From: Pirellulales bacterium
GTDB taxonomy: Bacteria; Planctomycetota; Planctomycetia; Pirellulales; Lacipirellulaceae
Direction: 5' to 3'
Assembly: GCA_022841705.1 (NCBI GenBank)
Contig: JALHQZ010000010.1
Span: 53,289 to 117,288 of the forward strand
DNA length: 64,000 nucleotides
Shown: positions 53,601 to 62,162 of the stretch, piece by piece
Position numbering within the stretch: position 1 is the stretch's first letter
Layout of the letters: each line of letters opens with the position of its first letter
Position numbers and translations under genes: made by a program
Notes under the pieces: generated by a model
The model's input: the letters and a program-made list of their open reading frames with translations, nothing else
What the model was told of the DNA's origin: nothing
Databases searched by the model: none

Positions 53601-56600
53601 TGCTCCTTTAGCTTATAAAACTCCGAAATCGATAGGGGCCTTGGCGGAGACTTGGCAGCTGAAACTGTTGAGACGATGGATGCCGAGATTCTGCGATCAC
53701 TAGGCACGTCGAGCGTGCGAAGTGTAATATTCGCTGTCGTTTGCAGCGGCTTGAATTCAAGGGTGCGTTGGCTGCCGTTGCTGCTCATCGGCGCACTCGA
53801 TCGAAGTATCTCGTAATCAACCCCCTGCTGGGCGGACCCTACAAAGTCGATCGTTACGAAAACCGATTCGGACGACGGGTGACTCAGTTTAGCCGTGAAG
53901 ACAACTTGACTCGTTTCGTAAACAGCATACTTAAAAGGCGACAAATCGACGGTCGGCAAACTGTCGTTGTCGACGATCGTAGTCGACCAAGCGCCACCAT
54001 ACTCGAATCCGTTGTTACCTACGCGGTAGAGTCCCAGCTTAAGCGACTCATCAAGTTCGTCGATGTTATCATCGACAAGGGGTATGGACAGGAGGCTATA
54101 CTGTTGTCCGGGAACGAATTTGACCTCGTAGTATCCGTACTCGCCCAGGGGCGGCGTGGTGTAATCGGCGCCGCGATTCGCCGTTCCTCCCAAATCAATA
54201 TAGAAAGTCTCGTGAAAAGACGCCGGAGCGTTCAACGCAAATATCAAGTCGAGGCTCTCTGCAGACTCGTTGATGGGCGTCGATGCTTGCTCATAGGCCC
54301 AGGCGCCGTCACGAAAAAAGTACTGCCATAAACTGATTCCGAGGTCGTCATCACGAATGACGATCTGCTTACTGAGGCTGCCGTCGTCAACCATTCCCGC
54401 CGCCCGCAAGAAAAACTGATCCGGCCTCGGCTCCAAGGCGATGCGAATCAGTTCGTCGCCTTCAACGGCTATGTCATCGAAGATCTCAAGCGTCCGAGTG
54501 ACCGCAGTGACTCCGGGGGCAAATACGAAATCCGCCGTCGAAAACTGGAAGTCCGTTCCGCGAGCGGCGTATCCCCGCACGGTGCTGTTGCTGACGACGA
54601 CGGGCACGGAAATCGTCTCGGCGGACGGGTTGGACAAGCTCGCCGTCACTTCGATGAACCAACTCGACGCCCCGTGCGGATGCCTTTCGTTGACGCTCGT
54701 GGGACTGACTACGCCTGGGGCGTTCGTCGCCCCAATCGCGAGACGGACGGTGGTTGAGTCGCTGTCGTAGATGCCGATGTAAGACGAAGGAGAGTCGCCG
54801 ATCGCGAAGCCGCCGCCGGAATTGTCCAGTGCGACGCTAAACGCCTCGAACGGTTCGTCGAGCCCGTCGGCCTGGATCGTGATGTCGATCGTCGCCGTGG
54901 CGGCGCCAGGAGCGAACTGGAACACGATCGACGACAGTGAGTAGTCGGCGAACGTCGCGCCCTGGTTGTGCACAGTGACCGGCGCCGAGAGGGCGCCCGC
55001 TAAATTGCCGCCCGAGCGGACAGCTTGCAGCGAGATCACCTCGCCCTCGCTCGTGAGATTGACGCCGGAACTAATCGTAACTTGCGACGTGTCGTTGTCT
55101 TCAATCCAGGTGAAGTGCCGGAATCGGAGGGGGTCGGTCGTCACGGTCGCGCCAGTAACGGAGGCGACTTGAGCGCGAATAACTTCTCGTTGCTCAGGCG
55201 CCACATCTTCCAACAGCCGCACCAAAATCGACTGCTTCATCTGCCCCGGGAGGAATTCCACTGTATGGGTGAGTTTTGATATGAAGTCGACATTCGGAGT
55301 TGCACTATCCAGGTGAGAGAGGCTGATCGTCGCCGTGACGAGCTGATCACTCGGTGCGGACAGCATAACGTCAATCGCAATCGTGTCGTTCGATTCGTTA
55401 ACGGTTTGCCACGATCCAAAAGCGATCGTTGGCAGTGGGTCGTTCTCGATGAATTCGAGGACCTGTTGGGCGCCCGCCCCAAGAGCAATACTCGGATTAC
55501 CTAGCAGGCTGATCTCGACCAACTGCGGCAGCGAGCTGTAGGAATCGTCGTCTGACAGCGCGACGATGATTTCGCCGGTTGTCGCGCCCGCGGGTATGAA
55601 CAGCTGTCCGAGAGGCGCGTTGCCGGCGTCGACAGCCGCCGAACCCTCGATCGAGTAAGGCAGAAACAGGTCGGCCGCCGCGGGGTGATCCAAGACGACT
55701 ATTGCTCGGTGGACCCCCTCCGACTCGGCTACCATGGACCTGCTGGTCGCAAACGAGGCGGAATTGGCGATCGGGGTGACGCCGACCTCAACCGTGGCCA
55801 TCGAGGAATAAAGCGATCCGTCAAACGCTCTGATTGTGAACGAATCGACGCCGACGTATCCCGCGTTCGGAACATAGACCAGCGTCGAGCCGTTGATGCT
55901 TCCTTGTCCATGTTGCGGTGCGGCGACGATTTCGTAGACAAGCGCTTCGCCATCGGCGTCGTGGCCGATCAATGGAATCGTGACCGCCATTCCCGCCGTC
56001 GTCGCATCGGCCGCGCTTTGCAGGGTCGGCGCCTGGTTTAGGCGAAAGAGTTCGCCGCTCCGAGCGGAGGAATTCGCCTGGCCGTACGCTCTGGTGTTCG
56101 CGGCGACATAGAGGCGATTCCCGCTGATTGTAAGCTCTCGTGGATTTCCGGACGTTGATCCGGGGAAGATATCAATCGCCACGCCAGAGCCGGCTCCCGA
56201 GCCGTCGCTATACCACAACTCCCGGCCAGTTGCACTGACGCCAGGAGTACCCTGAGCAGTTGAGAAAAATAGCAGACCGTGGAACGATGTCAGGTCCTCC
56301 AAGGTGTTGAAGCCAACCGTCGAAGACACGTCCAAGGGGTCAGGGGCGGGGCCGGGTCGCAGGTCGCCAACAAGTCGTGTGCCGGACGCAGTGCCATTCG
56401 TGACCCAGAGCTCTCGGCCTGTCGCGGCGTCGTAGGCTTCAAAAAAGACAAGATCGCCGACGGAAGTAAGGGCAGTCGGCGTAAATGAGGCGGTGGTCCC
56501 AGAAGCCCCGGACACCGGAGGCAACGACGTAAGTTGCGTGGTGCCCGAGGATGTCCCATTCGTCGCGAACAGCTGCGCATTGTCGACGCCGGCCAAGGCA

Positions 56601-59600
56601 CGAAACACCAATTTGGATTCGAGCGCTGCGCCTCCTGATTCAGTCGAGGCTACATTTGCACCCCCGCCAGGGTAGGAACTCTCGGGCCCCAACAGGAGGT
56701 CTTTGACGAGGTAGGTTCCGATCTGCGTGCCGTCAGTTCGCCACAACTCCCAGCCATGTTGCGGCGTGTAGCCGCTGAAATACACGAGATTCCCCCACGG
56801 CATTAGCGTTGATGATTGCGATGAAAGCACATCGAAGCCATTGGCTTGGTTAAGTACCTGCAAAACTTCGTCGGCCAGCACGAAGAGTTGCGCGCCCAGC
56901 GGCAGCAATTGAAGCGAGCGGTCGGCCGTCCCCGCGGCGAATTCTCGGAACAGGAGTGTTGTCTCCGGGAGTCCGAAGCTGCGCCATAGTTCTTTGCCAT
57001 GCACGCCATCATCGGCGACGAAATACAGCGCACCATCGAAGCTTGTTAGGGACTCGATATCGCTGCTGCCGCTGCCAGGCAGAATGTCCTTCACCAACAC
57101 CGTGCCGGCCGCTGTTCCGTCGCTTTTCCAGAGCTCGCGCCCTTGAGATAACGCGCCCTCAGCAACGAAGTACAACGTCCCGGCAATGTTAGTGAGCTGC
57201 CCCGGGTTCGCGAAGGCAGAAAAATCCTTGACTAGCGCTGTGCCTGAAGCCGTGCCGTCGCTTTTCCATAGGTCGCCCTGGGCGACGAAGTAGAGCGTTC
57301 CTGCGACATCAACGGCTTCGCCGATGTCCGCACTCAGCGTCCCCTCAGCCACGTCAAGCAATCGAGTTCCAGAAGGTTCACCATTGGAAACGCCAAGTTC
57401 GATTCCGGAGGCCCCGTCGTTTGCTTGAAAGACAACACCATCTAACCCCGCAGCGATGATCGAAAGCGCCCCACTCCCCCCTCCAGGGTTGAGGTCGTCC
57501 AGTTGGCTTGTGCCCTGCGCCGTGCCATCGCTCACATAAAGTTCGCTACCCGTTGATCCGTCGTTGGCGCGGAAGAAGAGTCGCGAACCGTCGGCGAGAA
57601 GTTCGGCAATTGTCCCACTCGAGGACATTGGCCCGTCGATATCCGCCAACAAGGTTGCAGTTCCGTCGACGACCTCGACCTTCCACAATTGTGCGCCGAG
57701 AGAACTGAAGGATCCGGTCGTAAACGCCAGCCAACCGTCCAAGGGCGTCAAATGCTGTGGATGCAGACCTGCGCCGAACGACCCCGCGTTAAAGACCATC
57801 TGCGTGCCGACTGGGGAGCCATCGCTGGTCCATAGTTCGACGCCGTTCAAGCCGTCGTTGGCGGAAAAATAGACGCTGCCGTTCCACGCAACCATCTCGA
57901 AGTTGAACGAATCAATTCCACTGCTCGACCCGAGCTGAATGTCTTTAACGAGCACCGTCCCTGCCGCCGTTCCATCGCTCTTCCAGAGCTCACGGCCGGT
58001 TCCGGCGAACCCCGTCTCTGCAGCAAAGTACAACGTACTGCCCGCTGCAGTCAGGCTGGTCGGACTTGAACCGTCAAATCCGACGTAGATATCCTTAACC
58101 AACTGTGTACCGGCGAGGCTGCCATCTGTTTTCCACAGCTCCATCCCTTTATCGAGGGACTTTGACACAAAAAAGGCGGTGCTGCCAACGACGACAATCG
58201 CGGGGTCAAGTTGCCCGACGCCGGAGAATCCGCTCTCTCCGGCTCGCAATTGAAAAGTGCCAGCGACTGTGCCGTCGCTCCGCCAAAGTGAATGAGCGCC
58301 TGAAGTGGCATCGGTAACGCGATTAAAAAGAAACAGGTTGCCGAGCGTTGCGGTCTTCGTGGTAGGGGAGATCGCGCCTCCTGACGGGACACTTGCCAAA
58401 ATCGCTGTGCCTGTGCTCGTGCCGTCGCTGACCCACAGTTTCTGTTCGAACGTCGGGTCGCCCGTGATCAGGAACAGCCGACCGGCAATAACCGTCATTG
58501 GCTGAGCGTCCGATACTCCTCCGCTTAAAGACGGCAATTGGTCAAGGTCTTTCACCAGTACGACGCCGGAGGCCGTGCCGTCAGTTCTGTACAGCCCGGT
58601 TCTGAGTACCCCGACGCCTCCAGGAGGCGCTAGGGGATCGAGATACTGATAGTCGGCGACAAAGAATAGGTCGCCGTCAAGCTCTGTTAGTGAACGCGGA
58701 AAAGATCCACCATTTGTGACAAGGTCGGTAAGGCGCTGTGTTCCGGACAAGGTGCCATCAGTGCGCCACAACTCGCTGCCGAACTCCGCCGTCGCGGCGA
58801 CAAAGTATAGCACGCCGTCGATCTCGATTGCTTCCGTCGGAGTTGAGGATTGAATTGCGCTGTTGACATCAGCGACCAATCGCAAGTCAAACCGCGGCTG
58901 CTCGTCCTGTGTGGGCTCATTCACATTGGTGACGTGAATCAGCATTTCATTTTCGACGGTTAGGCCGCCCGCATCGATCGACCTTACCCGGATGCGAAAT
59001 AATTGCTTGCGTTCAAAGTCGACTTCAGACGCGGTGCGCAATTCGTTGCCAACGATCGCGAACGCGGAGTTATCGTCGGCGCCGATCCCTGGAACCAACG
59101 AATACGTGAACGAGTCAATCGCATCCGGATCTGAGGTTGTAAAGGTACCAACTCTCGTGCCGACCGACTGCAGCTCAGCGACCATCGCATTCGAGAGAGA
59201 AACCGCCAGTGGATTATCGTTCAAGTCGCCGACGGTGATGGCAAAGGCCTTGCTCACCTTCGTTCCGGCTGCGTTCATGCCCTCGATGCGGATCGATCGG
59301 GTCGCCCCGGACTCGAAATTGAGAGGCGCTGCGGTTCGCAACTCATTGCCGACAATGGTAAAGGAGGCGTTGTCGTCCGCGCCGGTTCCAGCAACCAGCT
59401 GAAAAGTAAGGGGTCCCGTCGCCGATGGGCCTCCCGACAAAATCCCGACGACAGTCCCGCCTGGCTGATTCTCATCGATGAGCGAGCTGCTGAGGGTTGG
59501 ATCGAATGGGGCTGGGCCGAAGACGTGGACGGCCCCCTGATCGCTACCTGCGACATCGTCGTCTTTGCTCCCGACGACGATCCGTCCCGCGGCCAAGGCG

Positions 59601-60706
59601 AGGGACCTGCCGAACTGATCGAGATTATTTGGGGTGGGATTGCTTAACGCCTCACCCAAAATTCCCGATGCTGTATCGAATATGTAGACAGCCCCGATGT
59701 CGTTGCCGCCCACGTCGCTACCATAAGCCCCGATTGCGACTGTACTGTCAGCCAGAGCGATGGCGGCACCGAAGTAGTCATTTGCTGCCGGCAGCGGATT
59801 AAGTATCGTTCTTGCCAGCGCGCCGGTAGACGCGTTGAAGAGGTAGACCGAGCCTGAATCCGTCGCCGACGTATCGCTGCGTGGAGCGCCGACGGCAATC
59901 GTGACGCCATCGGTGGCGACGACCGTTCCAAACGCATTGGAGGGGCTGGTCACAGGGTCCGAGATCGTACGCACCAAGGCGCCAGTGGTCGCATTAAACA
60001 CGTAGGCCTTGTGGCGATCAAAGTTTCCTTGTCCAACGACCAGCATGTCGCCCGCCATCGACAACGACCAACCAAAGAGTTCGCTCCCGAATTGAACGGG
60101 TTCTGGATGATTGATGGTGCGGACAAAGGCGCCCGTCGATGCGTTGTAGAGATGAACAGCGCCTTGGTTGTTCGAGACACCGTCGTGCCGAGGTTCGCCG
60201 ATGGCTATGAAGTTTCCAGACGCTGCGACAGAGAAGCCGAAAGTATCGTTGGCAATCGGCCCGGGATTGTCGATCGCGGCAATTTGCTGCCCCGTCACGG
60301 CGTTGTAGATGAACGCGCGGCCCGCACCGAAAGCGGTACCTACGGTGTCTCCCCACGCGCCGACGACGATTCTGTTTCCAGCGACCGCTACGGCGGCACC
60401 GTAGTTTTCACCGCCACTCGGCGCAGGATTGCTTAGAGTATGCAACAGCGCGCGACTCTCGGCGTCAAAGACAAATGCCTGTCCGGCGTCGCTGTTGTTA
60501 CCTATGTCTGCCCCTGGTGCACCGACAACAACGTAGCTACTGCTCGCGGCAACGGCGCCACCGAATGACGAACCGAACGCCGAGCTGACTGTTGAAGGTG
60601 GTACGATCGTGCCCAGCAGAGCCGTGAGAAGGTTTCGCTCTTCAAGCTTCTCAAAGTCTAGCCGTTCCATTCGGTTTGGCTTACGGAGTGCGGCTCGTCG
60701 CGACAT
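50657..60706 (-). CDS. Giant surface protein (3349 aa): FG-GAP-like propeller, cadherin, ELWxxDGT, Calx-beta, dockerin-like
   Basis: ATG 60706 has GAGG eight bases upstream. The N-terminus is basic, then LDFEKLEERNLLTALLG (about 16-32), a variant of the LEPR-xL export motif. Domains in order: seven FG-GAP-like repeats (GxxVAxxGxxIVVGAxGxD; 35-405), enough for one propeller; two cadherin-like repeats (DENQPGGTVVG, NFESGATRSIRI; about 410-600); a long run of ELWxxDGT repeats (about 610-1555); a cadherin-like tandem domain (about 1560-1640); Calx-beta domains with ExLxVxL strands (about 1660-2335 and again about 2792-2892); an EF-hand-like insertion (DVDRDGVIGPGEGR; about 2520); dockerin-like units (VGDYNWDGQVDAADYTVWR, about 3095-3152); and a C-terminal VVEARDEAFAMLKLED. 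Likely an exported Ca2+-binding adhesin or matrix protein. Confidence 0.9.
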   Translation of the reverse strand: MSRRAALRKPNRMERLDFEKLEERNLLTALLGTIVPPSTVSSAFGSSFGGAVAASSSYVVVGAPGADIGNNSDAGQAFVFDAESRALLHTLSNPAPSGGENYGAAVAVAGNRIVVGAWGDTVGTAFGAGRAFIYNAVTGQQIAAIDNPGPIANDTFGFSVAASGNFIAIGEPRHDGVSNNQGAVHLYNASTGAFVRTINHPEPVQFGSELFGWSLSMAGDMLVVGQGNFDRHKAYVFNATTGALVRTISDPVTSPSNAFGTVVATDGVTIAVGAPRSDTSATDSGSVYLFNASTGALARTILNPLPAANDYFGAAIALADSTVAIGAYGSDVGGNDIGAVYIFDTASGILGEALSNPTPNNLDQFGRSLALAAGRIVVGSKDDDVAGSDQGAVHVFGPAPFDPTLSSSLIDENQPGGTVVGILSGGPSATGPLTFQLVAGTGADDNASFTIVGNELRTAAPLNFESGATRSIRIEGMNAAGTKVSKAFAITVGDLNDNPLAVSLSNAMVAELQSVGTRVGTFTTSDPDAIDSFTYSLVPGIGADDNSAFAIVGNELRTASEVDFERKQLFRIRVRSIDAGGLTVENEMLIHVTNVNEPTQDEQPRFDLRLVADVNSAIQSSTPTEAIEIDGVLYFVAATAEFGSELWRTDGTLSGTQRLTDLVTNGGSFPRSLTELDGDLFFVADYQYLDPLAPPGGVGVLRTGLYRTDGTASGVVLVKDLDQLPSLSGGVSDAQPMTVIAGRLFLITGDPTFEQKLWVSDGTSTGTAILASVPSGGAISPTTKTATLGNLFLFNRVTDATSGAHSLWRSDGTVAGTFQLRAGESGFSGVGQLDPAIVVVGSTAFFVSKSLDKGMELWKTDGSLAGTQLVKDIYVGFDGSSPTSLTAAGSTLYFAAETGFAGTGRELWKSDGTAAGTVLVKDIQLGSSSGIDSFNFEMVAWNGSVYFSANDGLNGVELWTSDGSPVGTQMVFNAGSFGAGLHPQHLTPLDGWLAFTTGSFSSLGAQLWKVEVVDGTATLLADIDGPMSSSGTIAELLADGSRLFFRANDGSTGSELYVSDGTAQGTSQLDDLNPGGGSGALSIIAAGLDGVVFQANDGASGIELGVSNGEPSGTRLLDVAEGTLSADIGEAVDVAGTLYFVAQGDLWKSDGTASGTALVKDFSAFANPGQLTNIAGTLYFVAEGALSQGRELWKSDGTAAGTVLVKDILPGSGSSDIESLTSFDGALYFVADDGVHGKELWRSFGLPETTLLFREFAAGTADRSLQLLPLGAQLFVLADEVLQVLNQANGFDVLSSQSSTLMPWGNLVYFSGYTPQHGWELWRTDGTQIGTYLVKDLLLGPESSYPGGGANVASTESGGAALESKLVFRALAGVDNAQLFATNGTSSGTTQLTSLPPVSGASGTTASFTPTALTSVGDLVFFEAYDAATGRELWVTNGTASGTRLVGDLRPGPAPDPLDVSSTVGFNTLEDLTSFHGLLFFSTAQGTPGVSATGRELWYSDGSGAGSGVAIDIFPGSTSGNPRELTISGNRLYVAANTRAYGQANSSARSGELFRLNQAPTLQSAADATTAGMAVTIPLIGHDADGEALVYEIVAAPQHGQGSINGSTLVYVPNAGYVGVDSFTIRAFDGSLYSSMATVEVGVTPIANSASFATSRSMVAESEGVHRAIVVLDHPAAADLFLPYSIEGSAAVDAGNAPLGQLFIPAGATTGEIIVALSDDDSYSSLPQLVEISLLGNPSIALGAGAQQVLEFIENDPLPTIAFGSWQTVNESNDTIAIDVMLSAPSDQLVTATISLSHLDSATPNVDFISKLTHTVEFLPGQMKQSILVRLLEDVAPEQREVIRAQVASVTGATVTTDPLRFRHFTWIEDNDTSQVTISSGVNLTSEGEVISLQAVRSGGNLAGALSAPVTVHNQGATFADYSLSSIVFQFAPGAATATIDITIQADGLDEPFEAFSVALDNSGGGFAIGDSPSSYIGIYDSDSTTVRLAIGATNAPGVVSPTSVNERHPHGASSWFIEVTASLSNPSAETISVPVVVSNSTVRGYAARGTDFQFSTADFVFAPGVTAVTRTLEIFDDIAVEGDELIRIALEPRPDQFFLRAAGMVDDGSLSKQIVIRDDDLGISLWQYFFRDGAWAYEQASTPINESAESLDLIFALNAPASFHETFYIDLGGTANRGADYTTPPLGEYGYYEVKFVPGQQYSLLSIPLVDDNIDELDESLKLGLYRVGNNGFEYGGAWSTTIVDNDSLPTVDLSPFKYAVYETSQVVFTAKLSHPSSESVFVTIDFVGSAQQGVDYEILRSSAPMSSNGSQRTLEFKPLQTTANITLRTLDVPSDRRISASIVSTVSAAKSPPRPLSISEFYKLKEQLLANNSIEAKVTGGYAAANIDILDLQRTSGTTPPPETNEQKVVYASNPGVIVPGTLAIETSPSTAVVPIGAIGVQIPGVLPNGIQAVAASPGTLLISTGYQGRLVGSTVFFDANFNDIVDFLDLNENGRRDADEPLEPTATTDIDGSFALLISPDFDVDRDGVIGPGEGRLVLIGGVDASIGNPFGERLTAPVGFFAVTPLTTLVESLARRSGTDVVEAYDRVRRGLGLSQYDLRVRNPAYDLLAGDQLASDAYVRQVQVSSIAMAMASLLSGVSSLPVQHHAQDIFDLLADRLSGANITLDLGDVTLLRGLISAGGNRAGVALSAEVMQGAAELIALGTQRLQALRLPNFSTPTSLLNELARIKKVFQVDLATSLGDVGGGIRTIADVLSDYTGAQSPNFDSRVAQQTIEQVIPPVLGVSNGFLFEGDDGNSVMRFMVEILGDHDETVSVDFQTFDDSAAAGLDYLAAAGVLTWAPGDTSSRTIEVTIIGDGEFEPDETFGLQLKNSQHAAIRIAQGTGYLLNDDDLSYSAIGSETEPTKLVLYSSRDGIELLDGNNVVASGELADALSATLAGKAAATTDFVVDFSLESYRGDHYSIVGGSAADSLTIVGGRYEQIVHRVDGGGAGRQWLSPSNGDLVTIDWESVESFDIGASEVDTLVVVLPAGVFDAIIEDDDAEGMMRVRSGAAEFNPIVFTNPNSQLVIVATEASATVHVVSTDVEFLGTVTTYNVGDYNWDGQVDAADYTVWRDLQSTGGSLQNARADGNGDGVVDSGDYVVWKSHYGDLAPALILPPASAAVNAASSAISVPTNQEADNVDDVAHAPVDCIEPVDREALLVVSEPYTKEPHLPVQTAASTNKAAPNSEVMPLSPIVGDMGLTSLRSVGSHLIESFEVRADLSQGRRVLTVSPASRSHSVVEARDEAFAMLKLEDLLLLHSSATQRTNVASGELQFMREPCDNPVADSPDDELELRFTSPWVK

Positions 60707-61049
60707 GAAAGTTACCTCATTGGGAATACTTGGTTATGCCGCTTCGGAAGAGCACAGAAAGAGTAACGCGATTTTAGCCGTTGTGGGGTGAATTGCAATC
60801 AATCGCATTCAACGGCATTTCGTCTGAGTATAGAGGGGCATTGCAAAGGTGCCCGGAGCACAAAATGGCGCCGAAACGGTGGCGGAAGGCAGTGAATTCT
60901 TGGTGGTACTTAGCACCTCTGCGGTACTGAAACATGTGCTCCCGACGTCGCTACTTGTTACGTTGTGAATTCGGTGTGATTAGACACGGCCGCTGCACCC
61001 CGGCTAAATTCCTTCTAAAACCCTGGCATAACCCAGGTCCCCTCCCCTT
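60707..61049. other. Intergenic region between giant gene and cassette
   Basis: No gene. The left part is the ribosome site and promoter side of the giant gene (minus). The right part, from about 61003, is the leader of the cassette, with a small hairpin (CCTGG and CCAGG at 61022-61037) just before the terminator. Confidence 0.5.
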
Positions 61050-61081
61050 AGCCCGCAGCCCTCTTGGCCGCGGGCTTTTTT
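61050..61081 (+). terminator. Intrinsic terminator upstream of the cassette (possible attenuator)
   Basis: AGCCCGC pairs with GCGGGCT, followed by six T. It sits 28 bases before the lipoprotein start, with no gene on this strand before it. The same structure, with a compensating C-G to T-G change, precedes the truncated copy at 50459, so it is a conserved part of the cassette. Confidence 0.7.
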
Positions 61082-61109
61082 CATGCCCTGTCCCTCCGGA
61101 GAACCGCCT

Positions 61110-61631
61110 GTGAAGACTCTGTTCTGGTTGATCGTCAGCTGCAGCGCCTCGGGATTGTTGGCGCTCGTCGGCTGCGGCGATCGCGCCACGCGAATCGCCA
61201 TCGAAGCGGCCGACCGGCAAGCGCAGCAGAACCAAGAACTCGCCCGCTTGAATCGAGAACATGCCGAAGCGCGCAAGGAACTGATCAACCTTCACCAGCA
61301 AGTACAGTCCGAACGCTCGCTGCTCTCGACTGGTTGGAATGCCCTGCACTCCGAACGCCTAATAGCGCTCGCGGAACGGCGGACCGAATCGCTGTTCGGT
61401 CAACTCGTCCCCGTGCTGCTCGTAGCAATTGCGGCGCTGTTTGTGTGGCGCATGGTGAGCCGCTGGCTCGACTACCGCGCGGCGGCAAAGTGGAGCGAGC
61501 AGCGCGCCACCCCGATAACGTCCGCTCCGGTCAATGAGCTCGGCCAACTACCGGACCAAGAAACTTTCCTTCCACTTACTTCAGGAGACCCCGATGAGTC
61601 ACCTCGTGACGATCACGACCCAGGTGCGTGA
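61110..61631 (+). CDS. Lipoprotein with coiled coil and one membrane helix, first gene of the Ycf35/Ycf46-type cassette
   Basis: GTG 61110 follows GGAG at good spacing; the ATG at 61083 sits on the terminator T run and is not used. 173 residues. Signal with lipobox LVGC, Cys about 22 of the mature export signal. A charged Ala/Gln/Glu-rich coiled coil (about 28-72) follows, then one membrane helix (LVPVLLVAIAALFVWRMV; about 100-118) and a charged tail. The lipid-anchored N-terminus and internal helix suggest a membrane-attached scaffold. Its 3' end overlaps the DUF1257 gene by 38 bases. Function unknown. Confidence 0.75.
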   Translation: MKTLFWLIVSCSASGLLALVGCGDRATRIAIEAADRQAQQNQELARLNREHAEARKELINLHQQVQSERSLLSTGWNALHSERLIALAERRTESLFGQLVPVLLVAIAALFVWRMVSRWLDYRAAAKWSEQRATPITSAPVNELGQLPDQETFLPLTSGDPDESPRDDHDPGA

Positions 61632-61962
61632 GCCGCAGGCGATTGCCGCGGCGTGCCACCGCTTACAACTTCGTCCGCCCCGGCACGGCCAGTTTGAAAT
61701 TTACCGCCAAACGGTTACGGGCCACGCAGTTCAGCTTCCTGCATGGCGGTACCCACTGGTGTGTGATGTCGCCAGTGGCCAATTGCACTACGACAACTTT
61801 AGCGGCTGCTGGGGTGAACCCGCGCGGCTTGATGAATTCTTGCAGGCGTACGCCGTGGAACATGCGACCACACTGGCTCGCCGTCAGGGCTTTAATGTGG
61901 TCGAACAACCGCTCCCCAGCGGCGCCATCCAGCTCACGCTGCAGCAAGGAGGCGCCACTTGA
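61594..61962 (+). CDS. DUF1257 (Ycf35-like) protein
   Basis: ATG 61594 with CAGGAG upstream; the open frame to 61534 lies inside the lipoprotein gene. 122 residues with the family opening MSHLVTITTQVREPQAIAAA, the central YPLVCDVASGQLHYDNFSG, and QAYAVEHATTLARRQGFNVV near the C-terminus. Ycf35/DUF1257 is a small cytoplasmic protein of cyanobacteria, plastids and planctomycetes, usually encoded next to a DUF2997 protein and a Ycf46-type ATPase, as here. The molecular role is unknown. Overlaps the lipoprotein end and the next start (TTGA). Confidence 0.85.
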   Translation: MSHLVTITTQVREPQAIAAACHRLQLRPPRHGQFEIYRQTVTGHAVQLPAWRYPLVCDVASGQLHYDNFSGCWGEPARLDEFLQAYAVEHATTLARRQGFNVVEQPLPSGAIQLTLQQGGAT

Positions 61963-62162
61963 AAACCATCGTGCTCACCATCTCGCCGACCGGCGAAACG
62001 AAACTCGAAACGCGTGGCTACGCCGGCGAAAGCTGCCGCGACGCCAGTCGCTGGCTGGAACAAGCCCTCGGCCAAGTCACCTGTGACGAACCAACCGCCG
62101 AGCTTTACCAGACTGCTCCGCCGGAGCGGTTGCTTCACGAACTCAAACCCCCGGAGGCCTGA
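61959..62162 (+). CDS. DUF2997 protein
   Basis: 67 residues. Start TTG 61959 overlaps the previous stop and has AGGAGG before it. MKTIVLTISPTGETKLETRG, then GESCRDASRWLEQALGQV and a short end. The GxxGxSC and LExxLGxV pattern is DUF2997, known from cyanobacteria and planctomycetes beside DUF1257. It contains one conserved Cys. It is likely part of one complex with its neighbours. Ends at 62162, the ATPase ATG following directly. Confidence 0.85.
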   Translation: MKTIVLTISPTGETKLETRGYAGESCRDASRWLEQALGQVTCDEPTAELYQTAPPERLLHELKPPEA

